59,226 nt of DNA from Achromobacter veterisilvae. GTDB lineage: Bacteria; Pseudomonadota; Gammaproteobacteria; Burkholderiales; Burkholderiaceae_B. This document shows positions 1 to 7,682 of this stretch, piece by piece. The stretch covers positions 1-59,226 of the forward strand of contig NZ_UFQC01000039.1 in NCBI RefSeq assembly GCF_900496975.1. The letters run 5' to 3'. Each line of letters begins with the position of its first letter. Position 1 is the stretch's first letter. Under the pieces are notes generated by a model that worked only from the letters and a program-made list of their open reading frames with translations, was not told the DNA's origin and made no database searches. The position numbers and the translations under genes are program-made.

Positions 1-1409
1 CGGACGCGCGGGTCCCTCCCCGCCTGCTGCTGGCCGCCGCGCGCCAGACCGTGCTGTCGGGCAAGGCGCCGCGCCGCGCGCGCGGCCCCGGCGGCTGGGC
101 CAACCTCTGGCCGCTGAAGGCCATCGTCGCCCGGCGCGCCCGCAAGCAGATCGCCGCCAAGGATCCGCAAGGCCACTATCCCGCCGCGCCCGCCATCGTG
201 GATCTCTGGGAAAAGCACGGCGGCAACGCGCTGCAGGCGCCCGAACTGATCGACCGCATCATCGCGTCCGGCACCGCCCGCAACCTGCTGCGCGTGTTCC
301 GCCTGCAGGAACGCCTGAAGGCCAACGGCAAGCAGGCCGGCATCGCGCCCGCGCGCCGCGCGCACGTGGTGGGCGCCGGCGTGATGGGCGGCGACATCGC
401 GGCCTGGTGCGCGCTGAAGGGCATGACCGTCACCTTGCAGGACCAGGACATGGCCCGCATCGCGCCCGCCCTCAAGCGCGCGGCCGAATTGTTCTCGCGC
501 CGCCTGAAAGACCCGCGCGAAGCGCGGGCCGCGTTCGACCGCCTGATTCCCGACCCGGCCGCCGACGGCGTGCCGCTGGCCGACGTCGTCATCGAAGCCA
601 TCAGCGAACAGCCCGAGGCCAAGCGCGCGCTGTACCGGTCGCTGGAACCGCGCATGAAGGCGGACGCCCTGCTCGCCACCAACACGTCCAGCCTGTCGCT
701 CGAAACCCTGCGCGCCGGCCTGGCGCGTCCCGAGCGGCTGGTCGGCATCCACTTCTTCAACCCCGTGGCCAAGATGCCGCTGGTGGAAGTCGTGCACGCG
801 GAGGGCGACACGGGCGAGGCGCGGGCCCGCGCCTGCGCCTTCGTCGGACAGATCGACAAGCTGGCGCTGCCCGTCAGGAGCGCCCCCGGCTTCCTGGTCA
901 ACGCCGTGCTGGCGCCGTACATGCTGGAAGCCATGCGCAGCGTGGACGAAGGCGTCTCCGCGCAGGCGGTGGACGCGGCCATGGTCGCCTTCGGCATGCC
1001 GATGGGGCCGCTGGAATTGGCCGACACCGTGGGCCTGGACATCGCGCGCGCCGCGGGCGAAGAACTGGCGGGCGGGGCCGCGCCGCCGCGCTGCCTGGCC
1101 GACCGGCTGGCGCGCGGCCAACTGGGCAAGAAAAGCGGCCAGGGCTTCTACACCTGGCGCGACGGCAAGCCGGTCAAGAGCGCCGACGCCCCGGCCGGCG
1201 CTCCGCCGGGACTGGCGCGGCGCCTGATCCAGCCCTTGATCGACGCCACGCGCGAGCGCGTGGCCGCGGGTATCGTCGCGGACGCCGACCTGGCCGACGC
1301 GGGCGTGATTTTCGGAACGGGGTTCGCGCCCTTCACGGGCGGCCCCCTGCATTACCAAAGCGGCGACAGACCGGATTCCTCCGGGATGGCAGAATCCGCG
1401 GCGCATTAA
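1..1409 (+). CDS. 3-hydroxyacyl-CoA dehydrogenase part of a FadJ/FadB-type multifunctional protein (5' end cut by window)
   Basis: The reading frame is open from the window edge (codons from base 3), so the start lies outside and only the C-terminal part is seen. The first ~100 visible residues look like the end of a crotonase domain and linker. Then comes an NAD-binding Rossmann motif (VVGAGVMGGDIA), the HAD signature HFFNPVAKMPLVEVV, and the C-terminal HAD helical domain (GFLVNAVLAPYMLEA, GKKSGQGFY). In this family the protein hydrates enoyl-CoA and oxidises 3-hydroxyacyl-CoA in the cytoplasm. Domain order (crotonase first) is opposite to that of the bifunctional protein at 2814-5204. It is followed after 32 bases by the FadL porin gene, so substrate is likely an exogenous fatty acid. 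Confidence in family is high; chain-length specificity cannot be read. Confidence 0.9.
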   Translation, partial: DARVPPRLLLAAARQTVLSGKAPRRARGPGGWANLWPLKAIVARRARKQIAAKDPQGHYPAAPAIVDLWEKHGGNALQAPELIDRIIASGTARNLLRVFRLQERLKANGKQAGIAPARRAHVVGAGVMGGDIAAWCALKGMTVTLQDQDMARIAPALKRAAELFSRRLKDPREARAAFDRLIPDPAADGVPLADVVIEAISEQPEAKRALYRSLEPRMKADALLATNTSSLSLETLRAGLARPERLVGIHFFNPVAKMPLVEVVHAEGDTGEARARACAFVGQIDKLALPVRSAPGFLVNAVLAPYMLEAMRSVDEGVSAQAVDAAMVAFGMPMGPLELADTVGLDIARAAGEELAGGAAPPRCLADRLARGQLGKKSGQGFYTWRDGKPVKSADAPAGAPPGLARRLIQPLIDATRERVAAGIVADADLADAGVIFGTGFAPFTGGPLHYQSGDRPDSSGMAESAAH

Positions 1410-1441
1410 AGCGCATACATCCAACACGAGGAGGCAGTACC

Positions 1442-2764
1442 ATGAGCAGACGTTCATTGTCCCTGAGCACCTTGTCGGCCTTCGTGGTCGGACTGGGAGC
1501 CGCCACGGCGGCCCACTCGGCCGGCTTTCAGCTCCTTGAGCAGAACGCCAGCGGGCTGGGCAACGCGTACGCGGGCTCGGCGGCAAATCCGGAAAACGCC
1601 AGCATCATTTACTACAATCCCGCCGGCATGACCTACCTTCCGGGCTTCAATGTGTCGGGCGGGGTCAACCTGATCAAGCCGTCCTTCAAGTTCAAGGACA
1701 ACGGCGACAGCCGCAACCCCAGCGCCCCCGGCCTGCCGGGCTCGGGCCTGGGCGGCTCGGCGCCCACCGGCGGCAACGGCGGCGACGCCGGCAACCTGGG
1801 CGCGGTGCCCAATCTCTATGCCTCCTGGCAGTTGAACGAACAGTGGTATCTGGGCCTGGGCATCGGCGCGCCGTTCGGCCTGATGACCGAGTACGACGAC
1901 GACTGGGTGGGCCAGTACCACTCCAACAAGTTCGACATCAAGACGATCAACATCAACCCGTCGGTCGCGTACAAGGTCAACGAGCAGTTCTCGATGGGCT
2001 TCGGCCTGAACTGGCAGCACATCGACGCCAACTACAAAAAGAAGGTCGTGCTCCCCGTTCCCGGCGTGCCGCTGGCCACGACCGGCGACGCCGACCTGAA
2101 CCTTAAGGGCGACGCCTGGGGCTGGAACGTGGGCTTCATGCTTCAGCCCACCGAGGACACCCGCATCGGCCTGTCCTACCGTTCCAAGATCAAGCACACG
2201 GCGAAGGGCGACACCGACATCGACGACATCTATCCGCTCGGCAACTCGGTCTCGTTCGACTCCAAGGCCACCGTGACCCTGCCCGACACCCTGGTGCTGA
2301 GCGGAGCGCACCAGTTGAACGAACGCTGGGAACTGCTGGGCGACGTATCCTGGACGGGCTGGAGCAGCATTCCCAGCCTGAAGATCCGCAATTCGGGCGC
2401 CGGGGCGCGCGACGACGAACTGCCGCTGAACTTCCGCGACACCTGGCGCGTCGCCCTGGGCGCCAACTACAAGTTCGCGCCGGACTGGAAATGGAAGTTC
2501 GGCGTGGCCTTCGACCAGTCGCCCGTGCACAAGGAATCCGACCGGCCGACGTCGCTCCCCGACAACGACCGCTACTGGTTCTCGACCGGCGTGCAATGGC
2601 AGGCCACCAAGAACACGACGCTGGACGTGGGTTATACCTATCTGTACCTGCGCAAGACGGACATCGACACCACGTCCGGCAACCAGTTGACCAAGGGCCG
2701 CGTGGCGGGCACCTACGACAGCAATGCCCACATCCTGGGCGTGCAGTTGTCGGCCCGCTTCTAG
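1442..2764 (+). CDS. fadL: FadL/OmpP1-family outer-membrane fatty acid transporter
   Basis: A 440-residue precursor. The ATG at 1442 follows GAGGAGG at 1428-1434 and encodes a signal peptide ending near AHS-AGFQLLEQNASGLG; this N-terminal stretch (mature GFQ, then NAYAGSAA and the NPAG box) is the FadL hallmark, forming the plug 'hatch' of a 14-stranded beta barrel. A Gly-rich loop (about residues 85-120) is probably extracellular. The protein ends in aromatic Phe (LSARF), the usual barrel-assembly signal. FadL proteins move long-chain fatty acids and other hydrophobic compounds across the outer membrane. Its position between two beta-oxidation genes supports fatty-acid import; hydrocarbon transport (TodX-like) remains possible. 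Confidence 0.92.
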   Translation: MSRRSLSLSTLSAFVVGLGAATAAHSAGFQLLEQNASGLGNAYAGSAANPENASIIYYNPAGMTYLPGFNVSGGVNLIKPSFKFKDNGDSRNPSAPGLPGSGLGGSAPTGGNGGDAGNLGAVPNLYASWQLNEQWYLGLGIGAPFGLMTEYDDDWVGQYHSNKFDIKTININPSVAYKVNEQFSMGFGLNWQHIDANYKKKVVLPVPGVPLATTGDADLNLKGDAWGWNVGFMLQPTEDTRIGLSYRSKIKHTAKGDTDIDDIYPLGNSVSFDSKATVTLPDTLVLSGAHQLNERWELLGDVSWTGWSSIPSLKIRNSGAGARDDELPLNFRDTWRVALGANYKFAPDWKWKFGVAFDQSPVHKESDRPTSLPDNDRYWFSTGVQWQATKNTTLDVGYTYLYLRKTDIDTTSGNQLTKGRVAGTYDSNAHILGVQLSARF

Positions 2765-2813
2765 CCCCGGGACGGCGGGTCCGCCCGCCCTCCGCTTTTT
2801 TCAGGAGACTTCC

Positions 2814-5204
2814 TTGAGCAAGTTCGTCGTCAAACACGTCGCCGTCCTGGGTGCCGGCGTCATGGGCGCGCAGATCGCCGCCCACCTGGCCAACGCCGGC
2901 GTGCCCGTCACGCTGTTCGACCTGGCCGCGCCCGAAGGCGACCGCAACGGCATCGTCAAGAAGGCGCTGGCCGGTCTGAGGAAACTGGAGCCAGCCCCGC
3001 TGGCGGGCGCCGCGCGCCTGGCGCTGATCGAGCCGGCGAACTACGACGATCACCTGGACCGGCTGCGCGGCTGCGACCTGGTCATCGAGGCCATCGCCGA
3101 ACGCATGGACTGGAAAACGGCGCTGTACGAGCGCATCGCGCCGTACGTCGCGCCCGGTGCCATCGTCGCCTCCAATACCTCCGGCCTGTCGATCGACGCC
3201 CTGGCCCACGCCCTGCCCGCAAGCCTGCGCGACCGTTTCTGCGGCATCCACTTCTTCAACCCGCCCCGCTACATGCGGCTGGTCGAGATCATCGCCACGC
3301 CGCACACCCAGCCGACCGTGCTCGACCAACTGGAAACCTGGCTCACGTCGAAGCTGGGCAAGGGCGTGATCCGCGCGCTGGACACCCCCAATTTCGTGGC
3401 CAACCGCATCGGCGTGTTCTCCATCCTGGCCGCCATGCACCATACCGCGCGCCTGGGGCTGGGCTTCGACGAAGTGGACGCCCTGACCGGCCCGAAGATC
3501 GGCCGCCCCAAGAGCGCCACCTACCGCACCGCCGACGTGGTCGGCCTGGACACGCTGGCCCACGTCGTGGGCACCATGGAAAAGAACCTGCCGGACGATC
3601 CCTGGCACCGCTACTTCACGCTGCCCGATTGGCTCTCCGCCCTGATCGCCAAGGGCGCGCTGGGCCAGAAGAGCGGCGCGGGCGTCTACCGCAAGCAAGG
3701 CAAGGAGATCCAGGTCCTGGACCTGAAGGCGCGGGATTACGCGCCCAGCGCGGGCAAACTGGCCGACGAGGTCGCCGCCCTGCTCAAGGAGCGCGACCCC
3801 GCCCGCCGCTTCGCCGCGCTGCGCGCGAGCGCGCATCCCCAGGCCCAGTTCCTGTGGAGCCTGTTCCGCGACATCTTCCACTACAGCGCGGCCCAGCTCG
3901 AGCACGTGGCGGACAACGCCCGGGATCTGGACCTGGCCATGCGCTGGGGCTTCGGCTGGTCGCAAGGGCCGTTCGAAACCTGGCAGGCCGCCGGCTGGCA
4001 AGGCATCGCCGCCGCGGTAGCCGAGGACATCGCGGCCGGCCGTAGCATGAGCGACGCGCCGCTGCCGGCCTGGGCGCTGGAGCCCGGCCGCCAGGGCGTG
4101 CATGCGCCCGAAGGGTCGTACTCCGCCCGCACGGGCCGGTTGCATCCGCGTTCGGCCCTGCCGGTGTATCGGCGCCAGTTGTTCCCCGAACGCGTCTTCG
4201 GCGAAGCCGCCGACGACCGCGGCGTCACGGTCTGGGAAAACGAAGGCGTGCGCCTGTGGAACCTCCCGAAGGTGGACGCGGGCATCGCCATCCTCTCGGT
4301 CACCTCGAAGAACCACACGCTGGGCGCGGAGGTGCTGGAAGGCATCCTGCAATCGGTGGCGAAAGCCGAGCGCGAATTCGACGGGCTGGTGATCTGGCAT
4401 GACGCGCCCTTCGCCGTCGGCGCCAACCTGCAGCAGGTCTCCGAAGCCTGCGCCGCCGGCCACTGGGAAATGCTGGAAGCCACGGTCGAGAAATTCCAGC
4501 GGGCGTCCCAGTCGTTCAAGTATGCCCAGATACCCGCCGTCGCCGCCGTGCAGGGCATGGCGCTGGGCGGAGGCTGCGAATTCCTGATGCACGCCTCGCA
4601 CCGGGTGCTGGCGCTGGAAAGCTACATCGGCCTGGTCGAAGCCGGCGTCGGGCTGATCCCGGCGGGCGGCGGCAGCAAGGAATTCGCGGCCCGCGCGGCC
4701 GCGCTGGCGGCGCGCACGGCCACGCCGGGCGAAGTCTTCCCCTACCTGCAGCCGGTCTTCCAGAACATCGCCACGGCGCAGGTAGCCAAGAGCGCGCTGG
4801 AAGCCGTCGCGGCCGGCTTTGCGCGCGACCATGACGCCGTGGTGTTCCATCCCGCCGAACTGCTGTTCGTCGCCATCGGCCAGGCCCGCGCCGCGGCCGA
4901 CGCCGGCTACACGCCGCCGCCGCGCCTGCGCGACGTTCCCGTGGCGGGCCGCAACGGCATCGCCAACTTCGAAATGGTGCTGGTCAACATGCGCGAGGGC
5001 GGCATGATCAGCGCCCACGACTACCTCGTGGCGCGCAGCGCGGCCGTCGCCCTGTGCGGCGGCGAGGTCGACACCGGTACGAAGGTGGACGAGGAATGGC
5101 TGCTGGCCGTGGAGCGCAAGGAATTCATGGCGCTGCTGCGCACGCCTGAAACCCAGGCGCGTATCCGCCACACGCTGGACACGGGCAAACCGTTGCGGAA
5201 TTAG
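2814..5204 (+). CDS. Bifunctional 3-hydroxyacyl-CoA dehydrogenase / enoyl-CoA hydratase, FadN-type
   Basis: A 796-residue cytoplasmic beta-oxidation enzyme. A TTG start at 2814 is chosen because AGGAG (2803-2807) sits 6 nt upstream and the protein then begins a few residues before the NAD motif VLGAGVMGAQIAAHLA; longer starts would run back into the fadL tail. Order: HAD NAD-binding (about 1-190, with GIHFFNPPRYMRLVE), two HAD C-terminal domains, then a crotonase domain (about 480-700) keeping both catalytic glutamates (GGGCEFLM and GLVEAGVGLIPAGG). This HAD-first order is that of Bacillus FadN and many betaproteobacterial proteins, not E. coli FadB. The thiolase that would complete the cycle follows at 5361. 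Naming it fadB or fadN is a matter of convention. Confidence 0.92.
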   Translation: MSKFVVKHVAVLGAGVMGAQIAAHLANAGVPVTLFDLAAPEGDRNGIVKKALAGLRKLEPAPLAGAARLALIEPANYDDHLDRLRGCDLVIEAIAERMDWKTALYERIAPYVAPGAIVASNTSGLSIDALAHALPASLRDRFCGIHFFNPPRYMRLVEIIATPHTQPTVLDQLETWLTSKLGKGVIRALDTPNFVANRIGVFSILAAMHHTARLGLGFDEVDALTGPKIGRPKSATYRTADVVGLDTLAHVVGTMEKNLPDDPWHRYFTLPDWLSALIAKGALGQKSGAGVYRKQGKEIQVLDLKARDYAPSAGKLADEVAALLKERDPARRFAALRASAHPQAQFLWSLFRDIFHYSAAQLEHVADNARDLDLAMRWGFGWSQGPFETWQAAGWQGIAAAVAEDIAAGRSMSDAPLPAWALEPGRQGVHAPEGSYSARTGRLHPRSALPVYRRQLFPERVFGEAADDRGVTVWENEGVRLWNLPKVDAGIAILSVTSKNHTLGAEVLEGILQSVAKAEREFDGLVIWHDAPFAVGANLQQVSEACAAGHWEMLEATVEKFQRASQSFKYAQIPAVAAVQGMALGGGCEFLMHASHRVLALESYIGLVEAGVGLIPAGGGSKEFAARAAALAARTATPGEVFPYLQPVFQNIATAQVAKSALEAVAAGFARDHDAVVFHPAELLFVAIGQARAAADAGYTPPPRLRDVPVAGRNGIANFEMVLVNMREGGMISAHDYLVARSAAVALCGGEVDTGTKVDEEWLLAVERKEFMALLRTPETQARIRHTLDTGKPLRN

Positions 5205-5205
5205 T

Positions 5206-5248
5206 CCCCCCCCCCCGCAGCGCCTGCGGCGCTTCCCCCCCGGGGGGG
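5206..5248. repeat. Homopolymer C tract, small hairpin and C7G7 palindrome between two beta-oxidation genes
   Basis: Immediately after the stop of the bifunctional enzyme there are eleven consecutive C (5206-5216), a CGCCTGCGGCG hairpin-like segment, and seven C followed by seven G (5235-5248), a perfect 14-bp palindrome. There is no T-run, so it is not a classical terminator. It may be a dispersed intergenic repeat; I cannot count copies elsewhere. Confidence 0.6.
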
Positions 5249-5360
5249 CGCCGGTGGCGGACCGGCGGAGCCGGATCCGCGCGGCCTGGCTCAGGGAAGC
5301 CGGCGTGCGCGGGGAGAATGGAGTTGATATGTCTCAGTGTGGATATATGAGGAAATGAAT

Positions 5361-6560
5361 ATGAGCACGCAGATTCAAGACGCCTACATCGTCGCCGCCA
5401 CGCGCCTGCCGGTGGGCAAGCGCAACGGCGCCTACGCCACCGCCCGCCCCGACGACATGCTGGCCGCCGCGCTGAACGGCGCGCTGGCGCAGGTGCCCGG
5501 GCTGGACCATGCGCGCATCGAAGACGTGATCGCCGGCTGCGCCATGCCCGAAGCCGAACAAGGCATGAACGTGGCGCGCATCGGGCTGTTGCTTGCCGGC
5601 CTGCCGCAAAGCGTGGCCGGGGTCACCGTGAACCGCTTCTGCGCGTCGGGGCTGCAGGCCGTGGCCGACGCCGCCGCGCGCATCCGCATGGGCGAGGCCG
5701 ACATCATGATCGGCGCCGGCACCGAATCCATGAGCGCCATGCCGCAGATCATGGGCAACAAGGTGTCGATGAACCCGGCCATCTTCGCGCATGAAGAGAA
5801 CCTCGGCATGGCGTTCGGCATGGGCCTGACGGGCGAAAAGGTCGCCGAACGCTGGAAAGTCTCGCGCGAGGACCAGGACGCCTTCGCCCTGGCTTCGCAC
5901 CAGAAGGCCTGCGCGGCCATCGCCGCCGGACACTTCCGCGCCGAAACCACGCCCTATGAAGTCGTGGCGCACCTGCCCGACGGCGCCAGCGGCGCGGTGC
6001 GCGTCGTGCGCCGCCTGGTGGAGGTTGACGAAGGCCCGCGTCCGGACAGCAGCGCCGAGGCGCTGGCCCGGCTGAAGCCGGTGTTCGCCGCGCGCGGCAG
6101 CGTCACGGCCGGCAACAGCTCGCAGATGTCGGACGGCGCCGCCGCCGTGGTCCTGGTGTCCGACCGCATCCTGCGCGAATTCAACCTGAGCCCGCTGGCG
6201 CGCTTCGCCGGCTTCGCCGTGGCCGGCGTGCCGCCCGAGGTCATGGGCATCGGCCCGGTCGCCGCGATCCCCAAGGTGCTGGCGCGCGCCGGCATCGGGC
6301 AGGACGACCTGGACTGGATCGAACTGAACGAAGCCTTCGCCGCCCAGTCCCTGGCGGTCATCCGCGAACTGAAGCTCGACCCGGCCAAGGTGAACCCGCT
6401 GGGCGGGGCCATCGCGCTGGGCCATCCGCTGGGCGCGACGGGCGCGATCCGCACGGCCACGATCACGCACGGCCTGCGCCGCATCCGCGGAAAGTACGGC
6501 CTGGTGACCATGTGCATCGGCACCGGCATGGGCGCCGCGGGCCTGTTCGAGGCGATGTAG
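5361..6560 (+). CDS. fadA: Acetyl-CoA C-acyltransferase (thiolase), FadA-like
   Basis: A 399-residue thiolase that cleaves 3-ketoacyl-CoA with CoA, the last step of beta-oxidation. The ATG at 5361 is preferred because GAGGA (5349-5353) is 7 nt upstream; ATGs at 5337 and 5355 are in frame but poorly placed. The nucleophilic Cys94 is in VNRFCASGLQA, the His is in GGAIALGHPLGATGA, and the second catalytic Cys is in CIGTGMGAAG near the C terminus. Length is normal. It lies 156 bases after the FadN-type gene, with which it should form the working beta-oxidation pair. Confidence 0.93.
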   Translation: MSTQIQDAYIVAATRLPVGKRNGAYATARPDDMLAAALNGALAQVPGLDHARIEDVIAGCAMPEAEQGMNVARIGLLLAGLPQSVAGVTVNRFCASGLQAVADAAARIRMGEADIMIGAGTESMSAMPQIMGNKVSMNPAIFAHEENLGMAFGMGLTGEKVAERWKVSREDQDAFALASHQKACAAIAAGHFRAETTPYEVVAHLPDGASGAVRVVRRLVEVDEGPRPDSSAEALARLKPVFAARGSVTAGNSSQMSDGAAAVVLVSDRILREFNLSPLARFAGFAVAGVPPEVMGIGPVAAIPKVLARAGIGQDDLDWIELNEAFAAQSLAVIRELKLDPAKVNPLGGAIALGHPLGATGAIRTATITHGLRRIRGKYGLVTMCIGTGMGAAGLFEAM

Positions 6561-6577
6561 GCACCGCGGCCGGCAGC

Positions 6578-7123
6578 ATGAAACCCTATTGGTTCAAGAG
6601 CCTGTCGCCGCAGTGGCGCGCGCGCCTGATGCGGGTGGGATTCAACCTGCATCCGGCGTTCCGCGCCACCGGCGGCCGCGTCGTGCACGTGTCGCCGGAT
6701 TTCCAGCACATCCGCATCAAGCTGCCGCTCCTGCGCCGCACCCGCAATATCGTCGGATCGATGTACGGCGGTTCGCTCTTCGCGGTCACCGACGGCGCCC
6801 ACCCCACGATGCTGATGGCCGCGCTGGGCGCGGACCACGTCGTCTGGGACAAGGCGGCGTCCATCCGGTACCGCAAGCCCGCCTACGCCACCCTGTACGC
6901 GGATTTCCGCCTGCCGGCCGGTGAAATCGCGGAGATACGGCGGATCCTGGCCCGCGACCATGAAACCACCCGGCACTACACGGTGGAACTCAAGGACAGG
7001 GACGGCATCGTCTACGCCGTCGTGGAGCGCACGATCTACATCGCGGACAAGACGTTCTACAAGCAGAAGAACACAGGAGGAGACAAATGCCTTGCATCCC
7101 CGGAGGGCGATCCGCCGCCCTGA
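6578..7123 (+). CDS. DUF4442 / PaaI-like hotdog-fold thioesterase
   Basis: A 181-residue protein starting 17 bases after the thiolase stop. It resembles the DUF4442 branch of hotdog thioesterases: an amphipathic N terminus (WRARLMRVGFNLHPAF) is followed by the core SMYGGSLFAVTDGAHPTMLM, where the hotdog helix and its active-site region lie, and by beta strands ending RDGIVYAVVERTIYIADK. Likely role: hydrolysis of acyl-CoA within the fatty-acid block; substrate is unknown. Its 3' end overlaps the next gene by 37 bases, so the last ~12 residues are read in two frames and the genes are probably translationally coupled. Confidence 0.75.
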   Translation: MKPYWFKSLSPQWRARLMRVGFNLHPAFRATGGRVVHVSPDFQHIRIKLPLLRRTRNIVGSMYGGSLFAVTDGAHPTMLMAALGADHVVWDKAASIRYRKPAYATLYADFRLPAGEIAEIRRILARDHETTRHYTVELKDRDGIVYAVVERTIYIADKTFYKQKNTGGDKCLASPEGDPPP

Positions 7124-7677
7124 GCATCCTGCTGGCCGCCAGCCTGGCCGGCGGCCCCGCTCACGCTGCCGGCGTGGAGATCGCCGGCGTGAGCGTGCCG
7201 GCGGCCCTGTCGCCGGACGGCCGCGGCCTGGTGCTCAACGGCGCCGGCGTGCGCACGAAGTTCGTCGTCAAGGTCTACGTGGCGGCGCTGTACGCCGCCG
7301 AAAAGAGCGGCGACGCCGCCGCGTTGATAGACAGCGACCAGCCTCGCCGCATCCGCCTGCAACTGCTGCGCGACGTGGACGGCAAGAGCCTGGACGGCGC
7401 CCTGCAGGACGGTTTGCGCGACAATACGCCCGCGCAGGAACTCGCCGCCCTGAAAGCGCCGGCGGAGCGCCTGTCCGGCCTGATGGCGGAAATCGGCGCC
7501 GTCCGCGAAGGCGACGTGGTCGACCTGGACTTCGATGCCCGCGGCGTCTCGGTCGCCGCCAACGGCACGCCGCGCGGCCGCATCGACAGCCCCGCTTTCG
7601 CGAGCGCCCTGTTGCGCGTCTGGCTCGGCGACAAGCCGGCGCAGGCCTCACTGAAGAAAGCCCTGTTGGGGAACTAG
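7087..7677 (+). CDS. Secreted chalcone-isomerase-like domain protein
   Basis: A 196-residue protein with a strong Shine-Dalgarno (AGGAGG at 7075-7080) and a signal peptide cleaved near AHA-AGVEIAGVSVP. The core (LVLNGAGVRTKFVVKVYVAALY ... RRIRLQLLRDVDG ... FASALLRVWLG) fits the bacterial chalcone isomerase-like family; plant relatives with this fold include fatty-acid-binding proteins. Bacterial members are not known to act on chalcones. It is placed between an acyl-CoA thioesterase and FadD in an operon that also contains FadL, so a periplasmic fatty-acid-binding role is a reasonable inference. Confidence 0.78.
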   Translation: MPCIPGGRSAALSILLAASLAGGPAHAAGVEIAGVSVPAALSPDGRGLVLNGAGVRTKFVVKVYVAALYAAEKSGDAAALIDSDQPRRIRLQLLRDVDGKSLDGALQDGLRDNTPAQELAALKAPAERLSGLMAEIGAVREGDVVDLDFDARGVSVAANGTPRGRIDSPAFASALLRVWLGDKPAQASLKKALLGN

Positions 7678-7682
7678 CGACG

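Noticed and set aside
2190..5171. A 993-codon open frame on the minus strand opposite the FadN-type gene
   Set aside because: Its product is Arg/Gly/Gln/Ala-rich without any domain, as expected for the antisense of a G+C-rich gene; the plus-strand product has clear catalytic motifs. The same applies to the long minus frames opposite the siderophore receptor, nosR and nosZ.
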